This document shows, piece after piece, positions 7,117-16,372 of a stretch of 64,000 nucleotides of DNA (within the stretch, counting starts at the first letter, position 1; the number at the start of each line of letters is the position of its first letter). The position numbers were made by a program, and so were the translations under genes. The stretch is from Taklimakanibacter sp049323275 (GTDB taxonomy: Bacteria; Pseudomonadota; Alphaproteobacteria; Rhizobiales; Aestuariivirgaceae): NCBI GenBank assembly GCA_049323275.1, contig JBMOOM010000055.1, forward strand, positions 23,870 through 87,869, written 5' to 3'. Below the pieces are notes generated by a model. The model had not been told where the DNA came from and did not search any database. It worked only from the letters and a program-made list of their open reading frames with translations.

Positions 7117-10100
7117 ATGTGGGAGGAGTTCAAGGCTCGCCTCGAGGAAAATGAACGGGAGCGTGCCACGCCGTTACGGCGCGCGTTGTTTGATGTGATC
7201 CGCAGTTCGGATCTTCGGCCTGGCGAGCGTGTCACCAAGAAGATGGCCGCCCTTAAATTTGCCGGAGGAGATCGGCTGCTCTGGGAAATCGAATATCCCG
7301 CGCGAAACGTCTTCCTGGACACAAAGTGGCAGGAACTTCTTGCGGGTAACGGATTTGCCAGTGAAGTACGCACCTATCAGAAGGGAATGAAGGATGGCGG
7401 CCGACATACGGCCCTCAGTCGCAGTTGGTCCTTCGGCGAGTCCGATTGTCTTGTCGTGCGTATGGACGACGCCGACCAATTGCGCCGGCTGATAGAAGTC
7501 CTGTCGCAATCCGATTCTACGCTGGCCCTCAATCCGGCCGCGGTCGCCCGCTGGATCGACCGCCTACGCCACTTCTTTCCGGCGCTTGACCGGTTCGATC
7601 GGCCTGATCCCGACTTCGATGAGAAGGAGCGAACCTACAAGCTCGAAGTAGGGCGCGAACTCAAGATGGCGATCGATCAAGCTGGGACCGATCAGGACCT
7701 CGCGGATGCCGTCCATACGGCACTTACCAAAAGCAATCTTCTGCAATGGCGTGCCTATTGGCCGATGTCGGCCAAAGGAGGTGCTGATCGCGACCGCCTC
7801 TGGCCCGCCTTACGGGCGCTTGTGACCGCTGCGCTGGGCTCACCGGTCGGCCATCCTGGTGCCTTGGCGGCCTTTGTCGCCGCCTGGGTCGAGGCGGTTC
7901 CAAAGGGCAAGCCGGATCCGGCACGTCAGATCGCAGAGTTTCTGTTCCTGCATCTGGCCCCGAGCGACGGCATCTACATCCGCCACTCCGTACGTCACGA
8001 TCTCTGGCAGGAAGCATTGGGTACCAAGTTTCCCGATCATGCGTCGATGGCGGACACTTATCGCGACGAGCTGCGCTTCATGAGAGCGGTCAACCGCGCT
8101 TTCGAAGCCAAAGGCCTTGCGCCTCGCGACATGATCGACCTGCAAGGCGCACTTTGGGTCGCTCATAGCTATAAAGAGGAAGGCGCCGCATCTTTTACCC
8201 GCGAAGCGTTCGAAGCCGCAATCGACGCCTATGATCGCTACCGACAATCCGGCGAACACAGCACCGTCTTCGACGCGTTCGGTGATCCGCGGGATTACTG
8301 GGTCCGCTCGACGCGGGAACGGCCCAGTCGTGTCTATCCATCCAAACCGATCGCTGGCTTCCTGCGCAGCAAAACAAAGCTGAACGGAGGCTGGGGGCAA
8401 AAGGACGATGCCGCGGCCCTGCTGCACAATGCGGGCTATATCATCGTCGATGGCGATGATGTGCCCGTTGCACCACCCGAGCGCGACGAGCATCTGATCA
8501 ACAACGCCGATCGCATCCGGCTGTGCGCTCGCAACTATTATGTCGAGCCGGCCCGCGACCAAGGCGCGGCGGAGGTCTCGATCCGTGCAGGCGATCTGAG
8601 CCGCGACATGGGGCTCCAAAATGCTTTTCCGGCGATCTGCAGCGCACTCGGCAGCGAGAAATTCCAACAATGCGCCGACGTTCCCGCGCCGACACACACG
8701 ATACCCAATCCAAGTAGTTCCACGGTTTTCACCTATCAGCTCGCCACGCAGGAAGGGCAAGCATCCATGACGTCCGAAGCCAAGGCAGCGAAACCAGCCA
8801 CCACCAACCTGATCCTTTATGGCCCGCCCGGAACGGGCAAGACCTACCTCACGGCGTGGGAGGCCGTGCGCCTCTGCCTTGGGAACGCCGCAGCGGCATC
8901 TTTGCGTCATGATAGAGACGCCCTGATGGCCGAGTATCGTCGTCTCACGTCAGAAGGGCGAATCGAGTTCGTTACCTTCCATCAGTCCTTCTCCTATGAA
9001 GATTTTGTTGAAGGACTCCGGCCAACGACGAAGACCGAACTGGAAGGCGATCAGGAGCAGGAAACCACCGCGTCCGGCGGCTTCAGCCTCAAGCCTCATG
9101 CCGGCGTATTCAAACTGATAAGTGAAAAAGCACGCTTGGACACTGGTGACACGCCGACGCGAAGGCTGGATCGTTCGAAGCCGATCTTTAAGATCGCTCT
9201 CGGGCGGCGTGGTAGCCAAGAGGACCGAATTCGTGAAACCCTTGATAGGTCGTTGATCCATCTGGGCTGGGGTGGTGACATCGATTGGTCCGACGAGCGA
9301 TTCGACGATTTCGAAGAGGTTAGGAAGGAGTGGAACGAGAAGAAAGACCCCCAGGCCTCCGGAAAGGACCCCAATATCGAAAGCACGTATATTTTCAGAT
9401 CCGGGTTGCAGGTTGGGGATTATGTGGTCATTTCGGACGGAAGAGACAGTTACCGTGCTTTCGGGCAAGTGACCGGCGAATACCGTTTCGATCCCGAAGC
9501 TGGCCTCCATCCGCATCGGCGGAGCGTCGAATGGATTTGGCGCGACGACAATGGGGTAGAGCGGCAGGCGTTCTATCCGCGAACTTTTCGACGTCAGTCG
9601 GCATATCGACTGGATCCGGACGCGATCGATTGGGATGCCCTTGAGGCTGTAGTCATCGGGTCGAATCCCGAGCGTCTCGTCGCGGGTGCGCGGCCGCATG
9701 TGCTGATCATCGACGAGATCAACCGTGCCAATATTTCCCGGGTGTTCGGCGAATTGATCACCTTGCTCGAAGTGGATAAGCGCCTGGGGTGCGAAAACGA
9801 GGTGAGGGTCAAGCTTCCTTATTCCGGGATGAGCTTCGGCGTCCCGTCGAACCTTCATATCATTGGTACCATGAACACCGCTGACCGTTCGATCGCCTTA
9901 CTCGACACCGCGCTGCGTCGGCGTTTTACCTTCCGAGAACTGATGCCAGACGTTGAGGAGCTTCGTCGTGCACTCGCTGCAAGACAGCTTGATGCCGGCA
10001 ATCTAGATGGAATCGACCTGTGCAACCTCATGGGCACTATCAATGAGCGGATCGAGTATCTTTTCGATCGCGAACACCAGATCGGGCACGCCTATTTCAC

Positions 10101-10353
10101 CGGATGCCGCAGCCGCTCTGATGTCGAGGAGGTCATGCGCCACAAGGTTATCCCGCTTCTGGCCGAATACTTCTACGAAGACTGGTCGAAGGTCGCCGCC
10201 GTGCTTGGCGACACTGACGGCATGTCCGGTTCCCACTTCCTCGAAGCCAAAAGACTATCCGCCCCGGCGGGCTTTGCCGGCGATGACCTGGGAAGCGACA
10301 AGCTGCGTTGGAGCGTGAAGAGCAACTTCGACTTCTCAGAATTTGCAGTCTGA
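7117..10353 (+). CDS. mcrB: McrB-like AAA+ GTPase with N-terminal sensor and inserted domain
   Basis: Motor of a McrBC (type IV) restriction system, which cuts modified DNA. The first 540 residues are a long N-terminal region of the kind that recognises the target; I cannot name its fold. The AAA+ core begins with ILYGPPGTGKTYLT (about 565), has VLIIDEINRANISRV (about 861) and the McrB signature MNTADRSIALLDTALRRRF (about 918). Between Walker A and Walker B lies an insert of roughly 160 residues (about 680-840) with GLQVGDYVVISDG, which looks PUA/EVE-like. At 1078 residues it is far longer than E. coli McrB. The stop overlaps the McrC start by one base. Confidence 0.85.
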   Translation: MWEEFKARLEENERERATPLRRALFDVIRSSDLRPGERVTKKMAALKFAGGDRLLWEIEYPARNVFLDTKWQELLAGNGFASEVRTYQKGMKDGGRHTALSRSWSFGESDCLVVRMDDADQLRRLIEVLSQSDSTLALNPAAVARWIDRLRHFFPALDRFDRPDPDFDEKERTYKLEVGRELKMAIDQAGTDQDLADAVHTALTKSNLLQWRAYWPMSAKGGADRDRLWPALRALVTAALGSPVGHPGALAAFVAAWVEAVPKGKPDPARQIAEFLFLHLAPSDGIYIRHSVRHDLWQEALGTKFPDHASMADTYRDELRFMRAVNRAFEAKGLAPRDMIDLQGALWVAHSYKEEGAASFTREAFEAAIDAYDRYRQSGEHSTVFDAFGDPRDYWVRSTRERPSRVYPSKPIAGFLRSKTKLNGGWGQKDDAAALLHNAGYIIVDGDDVPVAPPERDEHLINNADRIRLCARNYYVEPARDQGAAEVSIRAGDLSRDMGLQNAFPAICSALGSEKFQQCADVPAPTHTIPNPSSSTVFTYQLATQEGQASMTSEAKAAKPATTNLILYGPPGTGKTYLTAWEAVRLCLGNAAAASLRHDRDALMAEYRRLTSEGRIEFVTFHQSFSYEDFVEGLRPTTKTELEGDQEQETTASGGFSLKPHAGVFKLISEKARLDTGDTPTRRLDRSKPIFKIALGRRGSQEDRIRETLDRSLIHLGWGGDIDWSDERFDDFEEVRKEWNEKKDPQASGKDPNIESTYIFRSGLQVGDYVVISDGRDSYRAFGQVTGEYRFDPEAGLHPHRRSVEWIWRDDNGVERQAFYPRTFRRQSAYRLDPDAIDWDALEAVVIGSNPERLVAGARPHVLIIDEINRANISRVFGELITLLEVDKRLGCENEVRVKLPYSGMSFGVPSNLHIIGTMNTADRSIALLDTALRRRFTFRELMPDVEELRRALAARQLDAGNLDGIDLCNLMGTINERIEYLFDREHQIGHAYFTGCRSRSDVEEVMRHKVIPLLAEYFYEDWSKVAAVLGDTDGMSGSHFLEAKRLSAPAGFAGDDLGSDKLRWSVKSNFDFSEFAV

Positions 10354-11663
10354 TGACGGCCTACACGGTTCGTGAATGGGACAAACTCGCCTATGGTGAT
10401 GGCGAGGGTCAGATCCCGCAGCGCCACGCGGACAGCCTGGCAAGCCTGGCCGCTCGCTCGGCTTTTGCCGGGCCGGGTGGAAGCGGCGTGCTCGAACATG
10501 GCCGGCACGCTTTACGTGCGCGTGGCGTGGTGGGAATTCTCGCTAGCCCTGAGTGCAGTCTGGAAATCCTGCCCAAGATCGACGTAGCGCCGGGCGAAAC
10601 GCTCGATCATCAGAATGCGGCAATCCGTAAGCGCCTAATCCATATGCTGGCCGTCGCGCTCGACCTCAGGATCGATCTGGGCGGCATGACCGATCTTGCC
10701 TGGCAGAGGGAAACGCTGCTGGAGATCCTGATCCGCATCTTTTGCGAGAAGCTGACCGAGGCCCTGCGCAAAGGTATGCCGCGGCGCTATGTCGGACAGG
10801 AAGAAGATTTGCCAACGTTACGCGGGAAGCTCGACATCACCCGTCAGTTCACCCGCCATATGATTAACCCGTCCCGGCTGGCCTGTCGGTTTGATCTCTT
10901 GTCCGAGGACATCATGCTCAATCGGATCATGAAGGCTGCGATTTCCCACCTGTCCCGGATGTCACGCCGCTCCGCGAACCAGCATACGTTGCGCGAGCTG
11001 TCCTTTGTCTATGCGGATATCGCGGAAGTGCCGGTGTCGGCGCTGCAATGGGACGAGGTCGTGATCGACCGCACCAATCGTCGATGGCAAGATCTGTTCG
11101 CCATGGCCGGACTGTTCTTGCAAAGTCGCTACCAGACGACAACGGGCGGACCCGGTCAGGGCACCGCGATGCTCTTCGAGATGAACGCCTTGTTCGAGGA
11201 ATACGTCGGGCGACTGATCGCGCGTGCGCTAGCGGGGACTGGCTATACCGTTTCGTTGCAGGGCGGGCGTCTGTTCTGCCTCTCCGTCCAGGATGGCGGG
11301 CGCGGGCTGTTTCAGACCAGGCCTGACATCCTGATCCGTCGTTCGGGCGCGGTAGTGCATGTGATCGACACCAAATGGAAGCGGATCGCGTCCCGGATCG
11401 ATGATCCCAAACAAGGCGTCTCTCAGGCCGATGTTTATCAGATGATGGCCTATGCCCAGCTCTATCGCGCACCGCGGCTGACGCTCCTTTATCCGCATCA
11501 CCCGGGCCTTGGGACACAAGAGGACGTCCACGCCCGGCATCGAATTACCGGGCACGCCACCGTGCTGGAAACTGCAAGCATTGACGTGTCGAGAGGCGCC
11601 GATATGCTTGTCCGCCTTCGCCGATTGCTGCTGACTGAGGAGGCGATCCCTGCGGCATGTTAG
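10353..11663 (+). CDS. mcrC: McrC-like restriction endonuclease subunit
   Basis: Nuclease partner of McrB. The 436-residue protein has the McrC layout: an N-terminal beta-rich part (VREWDKLAYG, GVVGILASPECSLEILPKID) that docks on the McrB ring, and a C-terminal PD-(D/E)xK nuclease with TRPDILIRR and VVHVIDTKWKRI (about residues 320-345). ATG 10353 overlaps the McrB stop (TGATG), and this start fits the family N-terminus better than the upstream in-frame codon at 10308. Confidence 0.9.
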   Translation: MTAYTVREWDKLAYGDGEGQIPQRHADSLASLAARSAFAGPGGSGVLEHGRHALRARGVVGILASPECSLEILPKIDVAPGETLDHQNAAIRKRLIHMLAVALDLRIDLGGMTDLAWQRETLLEILIRIFCEKLTEALRKGMPRRYVGQEEDLPTLRGKLDITRQFTRHMINPSRLACRFDLLSEDIMLNRIMKAAISHLSRMSRRSANQHTLRELSFVYADIAEVPVSALQWDEVVIDRTNRRWQDLFAMAGLFLQSRYQTTTGGPGQGTAMLFEMNALFEEYVGRLIARALAGTGYTVSLQGGRLFCLSVQDGGRGLFQTRPDILIRRSGAVVHVIDTKWKRIASRIDDPKQGVSQADVYQMMAYAQLYRAPRLTLLYPHHPGLGTQEDVHARHRITGHATVLETASIDVSRGADMLVRLRRLLLTEEAIPAAC

Positions 11664-11910
11664 GCTGAGAACGGTTTCCAGCACTCTACGAGCATTTTGA
11701 CGGAATTTATGTCGGCATGCTGCATGCGGCCGATGGCTCGAGGCCATTGAACAGGTCGTTGGCGAAGTCGAGCGCCTTGTCGGGTCAACCATTCGAAGTT
11801 CATGTTGCGTGAAGCTAACCGGCATGGACTGGCGAACAGTCACGGCGATAGGGGGGCGCTCGCGCTCCGCAGCCTCCTCATTGCGCTCAGCGCTATGAGC
11901 GTCGCGCGCA

Positions 11911-12576
11911 TCATTCGATCACAGGGTAGAACGGCCGCCCCCAGTCGCCCTCCGGATTGTTCATCATCAGATCCAAGAAGACTGGCATCAGGAAGCCGAG
12001 GATCGCTGCTCCGTCGCGCACCTGCGCCCTGTTGACCCCGCTGTTCCAGGTTGAACCACCATGGACCAGTTGATTGCGCAGGACGTATAGGCGATCGAAG
12101 ACAAAGCTCAGGACTCGGACGCTGTCGCCACCCTGGAATGCCTGCGCAAAGCTCCGAGATGAGGCCCGGAACTTCTCTTCCCAGTCCTCGAAGCCATCAA
12201 TCCCGTTGTGATGCTGCCAGAAAGGGTTGAAGACGTAGCGATTTTCCATGAGCATTCGCACCGGACCCGAAAATCTCTGCCACAGCGCCTTGTAGATCCG
12301 TCGACCCTCGTCGCAAGCCACCAGCCTGCCGAAATAGTCGACGAATGCAGCGCGTTCACCGGGCGCAATCGACTGGAATTCCCGCTCGTCCGCATAGGCG
12401 GCATTAAACGCGATCCAGAGGAAGATGAAGCGGGCATCCTCGTCGTCGCGGCATGCTTCGGCACGTCCGATCCAGCTGATGGCGCGATGCGCACGCAAGC
12501 CCATGGTTTCGGGAAAGCCACCGCGAATCGCGCGCTGTTTGCTTTTCAGCGCCGCGTGGTCGAGAACATCCTTCAC
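11911..12576 (-). CDS. HEPN-domain protein, possible RNase
   Basis: A 221-residue all-helical protein. The segment YVLRNQLVHGG (about residues 165-175) carries the R-N-x3-H motif of catalytic HEPN RNases, and the preceding helices (FIFLWIAFNAAYADE) fit the Apea/AbiJ-like HEPN group. HEPN proteins in defence islands commonly cut tRNA or mRNA during infection. No partner antitoxin or nucleotidyltransferase is adjacent: the McrC gene converges 250 bp away and the exonuclease gene lies 160 bp upstream. The function is inferred from the motif and location. Confidence 0.65.
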   Translation of the reverse strand: MKDVLDHAALKSKQRAIRGGFPETMGLRAHRAISWIGRAEACRDDEDARFIFLWIAFNAAYADEREFQSIAPGERAAFVDYFGRLVACDEGRRIYKALWQRFSGPVRMLMENRYVFNPFWQHHNGIDGFEDWEEKFRASSRSFAQAFQGGDSVRVLSFVFDRLYVLRNQLVHGGSTWNSGVNRAQVRDGAAILGFLMPVFLDLMMNNPEGDWGRPFYPVIE

Positions 12577-12740
12577 TCACAACCCCTCTCTGAGAATCCG
12601 GTCACGGCAAGACATTGGTTCGATGTCCCTCAGGCAATAGAACATTCACCTTGAGTCAAAAATACAATCTCAGACAATGAGTTAGCCGAAATCAGCTCGA
12701 CATTTAATAGCAGATGCACACTGAGCTCAGTCAATGAAGG

Positions 12741-13463
12741 TCAACCGTGCAATTTACTCAAAACCCAAATTGCAATAATCAGAAACACTATGCCAACCAC
12801 CGCCAGCATGGGTAGGCTCTGCGACCGTTTTTGATCCTTTACTTCGTTTGACTGAAAAGAAGTTCTCTCTTCAGATGTGACGATAGCGGCAGGGACCACC
12901 GCTGGAGGTGCGGGCGTTGATTTTTTCGATGGCCTTGATTTCGTCCGAGAACCGAGGACACACGTATCTATGGCGAATCCGGTGCTCAGCGCAGAAATTG
13001 CAATCTGCGCGCAGGCCAGTGCGTCAGACTCAGCATTGTGATGCTTAAGATCAATCTCCAAAAAATCGCAGACACTCGATAACTTGGTAGGATATATCGA
13101 CCATCCTTTGCGGGCGACTTGCACAGTGCATATGAAGGGTATCTTTGGAACGGGAAGGCCGTAGCGCTCGCAGCAGGCGCGCAAAACATTGCGATCAAAA
13201 CTGGCGTTATGGGCGAGGAAATATTCCGCATCCTCGCATTGTTCCTCTATTTCTGGCCACAGCGTTCCGAAATCTGGTTCACTGCGGACGTCCTCCCACG
13301 AGATTCCGTGGATATGGCTGAACGTGAACGTCCTCCTCGGCGGTCTAATGAGATGGTGTCTAGTTGAGATGATGCGTCCGTTTATGATCTTCACGAGCCC
13401 AACCGCGCATGCACTGTCTGGACCATGGTCGGCAGTCTCAAAGTCAATTGCCAACAAGTTCAT
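12741..13463 (-). CDS. DnaQ-like DEDDh 3'-5' exonuclease with C-terminal membrane anchor
   Basis: Residues 1-165 form a DEDDh exonuclease domain: LLAIDFETAD (ExoI, D and E), LAHNASFDRNVL (ExoII) and HHNAESDALA (ExoIII, with H and D), close to the DNA polymerase III epsilon subunit fold. A Pro/Ser/Lys-rich linker follows, then a single hydrophobic segment PMLAVVGIVFLIIAIWVL (about 218-235) and a short basic tail. The exonuclease should therefore sit at the inner membrane with the enzyme in the cytoplasm. It is divergent from the next gene (starts 100 bp apart). Confidence 0.8.
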   Translation of the reverse strand: MNLLAIDFETADHGPDSACAVGLVKIINGRIISTRHHLIRPPRRTFTFSHIHGISWEDVRSEPDFGTLWPEIEEQCEDAEYFLAHNASFDRNVLRACCERYGLPVPKIPFICTVQVARKGWSIYPTKLSSVCDFLEIDLKHHNAESDALACAQIAISALSTGFAIDTCVLGSRTKSRPSKKSTPAPPAVVPAAIVTSEERTSFQSNEVKDQKRSQSLPMLAVVGIVFLIIAIWVLSKLHG

Positions 13464-13563
13464 TTCACCCCAACCCCTACCCTCTCGGGACCATTTCAGC
13501 TTCTTGACTTAAAGTCAACTTGGTGCGAGTTTGTGCCGCGAAAAGAGAGGGAAGTTCATTGGC

Positions 13564-14373
13564 ATGACTAGCCTGACGTTGTGCACATGGAATACCAATG
13601 GACCCATCGGAGGCACGGACAAGCTTCGTTATCTTTCTGGCATTGGCTTTGATGTTGCGTCGCTCCAGGAATGCGAGGCTGCGCCGCACAACGGCCAGTA
13701 CAACGCAGTTTCTAGAACCGCGGGAATCGGCAGAGGAGGTAATGTCGCTATTCTCTCACCGCATGGTTTGGCTGTGGTTGAAGACAGTCCCGAATGCACC
13801 GTTTCAGCGTTTGTCGAAGGACCCTTTGGTCGATTTCTCTTTATAGCTGCGTGGATTAAGCCTGTGTTAGGCGATAAAAGTTCTCTTAGATATGTACGCC
13901 GCTTGTTTCCAATCTTCGATTGGGCTGCCTCGACGGCGGGAGCGCTTCCTTTTGCGATTGCCGGGGATTTCAATTGTAATGCGAGCTTTGCGCGAGGTCG
14001 GGGGCAAGAGTTCAATCGCATCGCGACGAGTTGGGGGAGCAATTACAATATTTCGAGCCTGTGGCATCGCTATAACAACCTCCGTCTAGGAGAAGGGGAG
14101 CAGCCGACGTGGAGTTCGAAAATGAGAAGCGGTACTCCCGATTACATGATCGACTACGTTTTCGCCCCTGCATCTTGGGAATTACGGTCAGTATGGATTG
14201 GAGAGCACTGCGGGTCGGACCACAAACCCGTTGTCGCAGAGCTATCGACGGCCACTGGAGCAGGTACTGCCCGCGTTAATGTCGCTAACGCAGTACAACC
14301 TCATCAAGCGACCACAGGGGTTTCGAAAAAAGACGATAAGAATCGGGAATGGTGGAGGTTTTGGCAACAATGA
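13564..14373 (+). CDS. Endonuclease/exonuclease/phosphatase family protein
   Basis: A 269-residue EEP-fold hydrolase, probably a nuclease or phosphatase. The fold's metal and catalytic motifs are present in order: LCTWNTNG, VASLQECE, AIAGDFNCNA, DYMIDYVFA and the terminal GSDHKPVVAEL with the catalytic Asp-His. No signal peptide is seen, so it acts in the cytoplasm. ATG 13564 has a GGGAAG upstream; the longer reading from 13531 adds an unlikely Arg/Lys-rich start. Substrate cannot be told from sequence. A nuclease role fits the surrounding defence genes. Confidence 0.75.
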   Translation: MTSLTLCTWNTNGPIGGTDKLRYLSGIGFDVASLQECEAAPHNGQYNAVSRTAGIGRGGNVAILSPHGLAVVEDSPECTVSAFVEGPFGRFLFIAAWIKPVLGDKSSLRYVRRLFPIFDWAASTAGALPFAIAGDFNCNASFARGRGQEFNRIATSWGSNYNISSLWHRYNNLRLGEGEQPTWSSKMRSGTPDYMIDYVFAPASWELRSVWIGEHCGSDHKPVVAELSTATGAGTARVNVANAVQPHQATTGVSKKDDKNREWWRFWQQ

Positions 14374-14521
14374 GTCCGTTTTGTGCACCGGCAGGGCATG
14401 GGATGACCACCCATTGAAGAATTCCTCCATTCGGAACTGGGGTTCGGATCGAACCGGAGATAGATGTTTCGTGCAAGGTCTGGCGGCCGCTCAGAGCGGC
14501 AGGCTGCTTTGTGCCTAATTC

Positions 14522-15220
14522 TCAGGGAGGAGGCGTCGCGCCAGCTCGTAACGCCTCCAGATCTGACATGATCTGTTTGTAGCGGGCATAGAGCACACGA
14601 TCAAAGGTCCACCCGTCGATCTCCAGATCGTGCGCGACGGCTTGTAGGAAGTCTTCGCCCTGGCGGTAACTCATCGACGACTTTCCGGTGAGTTGCGCTA
14701 GGATGCTCTTGAGCCGGTGGTCGAGCGCGAAGCTGCTACGCACGAGCGGATCATAAATGTCCATGGGGATGTTACGCCCGTATTTTTCTCCGATGCCATC
14801 GAACAACATGAAATATGCAATGCGCTGTTCACTGGAGCTTAGCGCGTTGTATTCCGCACGTACGGCTGCGGGGCCACCCTTGGCCCTAATTCGTTGAAAG
14901 GCTGACTCGATGTACCGCTCTACCTTAGTCCGAAAGCGGGCATTTGGCAGCTCGTGGAATAGCGCTCCTCTGGCTGCGTTGTTCAATGACGACACCGATG
15001 CCCAGGAGAATTCGCCCCTTCGCTTCTTGATCCGGCTGTCCCAATTGGCCGACCCGCCCAGCGTGGCAAACGACAGTACTAGGCCGCTCCAGGGCCAATC
15101 AGGATCGGCGGCGAATTCTTCGGCCTCATGCTTCTGTACGATCAAGCGATCCTTCATGCTCTCGCAGTGGCGCCTGAACAGTTCGATGATTTCACGGCGG
15201 AGTTCCAAATTGCTCTCCAT
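14522..15220 (-). CDS. Hypothetical protein, helical, unrecognised
   Basis: I do not recognise this 232-residue protein. It is soluble and rich in helix, with an Arg/Lys/Glu-rich start (MESNLELRREIIELFRRHCE), a Trp-containing segment DPDWPWSGLVLSFATLGG, KYGRNIPMDIYDPLV in the middle and a Tyr-rich end. The layout recalls helical DNA-glycosylase-like proteins but no catalytic motif can be pointed out. It follows the GIY-YIG gene on the same strand by 60 bp and may share its transcript. Confidence 0.6.
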   Translation of the reverse strand: MESNLELRREIIELFRRHCESMKDRLIVQKHEAEEFAADPDWPWSGLVLSFATLGGSANWDSRIKKRRGEFSWASVSSLNNAARGALFHELPNARFRTKVERYIESAFQRIRAKGGPAAVRAEYNALSSSEQRIAYFMLFDGIGEKYGRNIPMDIYDPLVRSSFALDHRLKSILAQLTGKSSMSYRQGEDFLQAVAHDLEIDGWTFDRVLYARYKQIMSDLEALRAGATPPP

Positions 15221-15280
15221 TGCTATTCGCAGCAGTAGGAAAATTTGACCCTAGACAACATTTGTGCACCGCTCCCAACA

Positions 15281-16021
15281 TCAGGGCGTCAGATAGCGGA
15301 AAGGTGTCATCGAACCTTTCTTGCGGGGGATGGATTTTTTCTTGAGATAGGCTGCTTCAACATCGGTGGCACGGTCGCCCTCAAATCCGATACGATCCGG
15401 CAGGTCGTTTTGTAGAAATGGAAAATTCTCTTTGGTTGCCGGTAGCCATTTCCTAGGTCGAAATGCTCCGACGACAACTCCGTTCACATCGTAAGCAAGG
15501 ACCAACTTGAATTGCTCTGCCCGCTCGCGTTTCATTTTCCACGCAGCACGAACAGCATCGTACTCATTCCGCTCTTCTAAAGCGCGTCCGACGTAAATCA
15601 AAATAAGTGGCTCATGCACTATTAACGGATCGGCTTTGTAACGCGCGACAATCTGTTCGACCGTTCTGCATCCGGTTTCTGAGCTCGCGTGACCTCCCAC
15701 CATGTTGGTTAGGCCTGGATATGCGTCTATCAATGCAGCCTCGATTTCGTAGGCGATCTCTTCAGTGGCAATCTTGTGCCTGTGGATAACGTATTGAACG
15801 GATAGGCCGGCGGTTGTGATCTTCTTAATCGTATCGAGCTTTAAATCATCGATAAGATCGGTCTCGTCTGCGCGCTTTAGCTGACCTTTTGCGTGCTCGA
15901 ATACGCGGTCACCGCGACCTTTGCCAACATAGAACGTATGCCCATATCGGGGATCAATTAGCCGATAAACGTACCATCCAAGCTCCTCTTGTACTTCGGC
16001 ATCAAATCGATCCATCATCAT
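15281..16021 (-). CDS. GIY-YIG nuclease family protein (LEM-3-like)
   Basis: The first 100 residues form a GIY-YIG nuclease domain of the LEM-3/ANKLE1-like type: WYVYRLIDPRYGHTFYVGKG with WYVYR in the GIY slot and FYVGKG in the YIG slot, then GRGDRVFEHA with the Arg/His, and a Glu in YEIEAALIDAYPGLTN. The remaining 140 residues have no known motif apart from WKMKRERAEQF. The nuclease may cleave structured or foreign DNA. Start ATG 16021 belongs to an ATG-ATG-ATG run preceded by GGAGG. It lies between the recombinase module and other nuclease genes. Confidence 0.75.
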   Translation of the reverse strand: MMMDRFDAEVQEELGWYVYRLIDPRYGHTFYVGKGRGDRVFEHAKGQLKRADETDLIDDLKLDTIKKITTAGLSVQYVIHRHKIATEEIAYEIEAALIDAYPGLTNMVGGHASSETGCRTVEQIVARYKADPLIVHEPLILIYVGRALEERNEYDAVRAAWKMKRERAEQFKLVLAYDVNGVVVGAFRPRKWLPATKENFPFLQNDLPDRIGFEGDRATDVEAAYLKKKSIPRKKGSMTPFRYLTP

Positions 16022-16372
16022 CTCCCTCCTTGAACGTTGTTCCCTGCGATGAATGCGGAAGATTTAACGATCACTCAGTCACGGGCAATCTATGCGACAG
16101 CCCCCGTAAGTTGTTTGGTTAGTATTAAGGCCGTCCAAGCCATATATAGCTACCCGAAACCCCGAACCGTGCTGCGATCTTTGTCATGGGTTCACAGCAA
16201 ACGAGCTGGGAATGCTCCTCTCTGGAAGACCATTTCCTGCTCTCCAATTTTGTATCCCAATTTAAGGTAGTTGTACAAATGCGGGGCAGACCGAATTGCC
16301 GGAATCAACCTGGTTGACCTGCGAAAGGGATTCAATGACTGGTATTGCGCTCAGATAGGCGTGCACGACCTC
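16022..16372. other. Intergenic region, candidate recombination boundary
   Basis: About 350 bp without a convincing gene, between the recombinase 3' end and the GIY-YIG promoter. It has several short hydrophobic open frames with poor codon use. As the DNA next to a serine recombinase, it could contain an attachment site, but I see no clear repeat pair with the other end. Confidence 0.3.
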
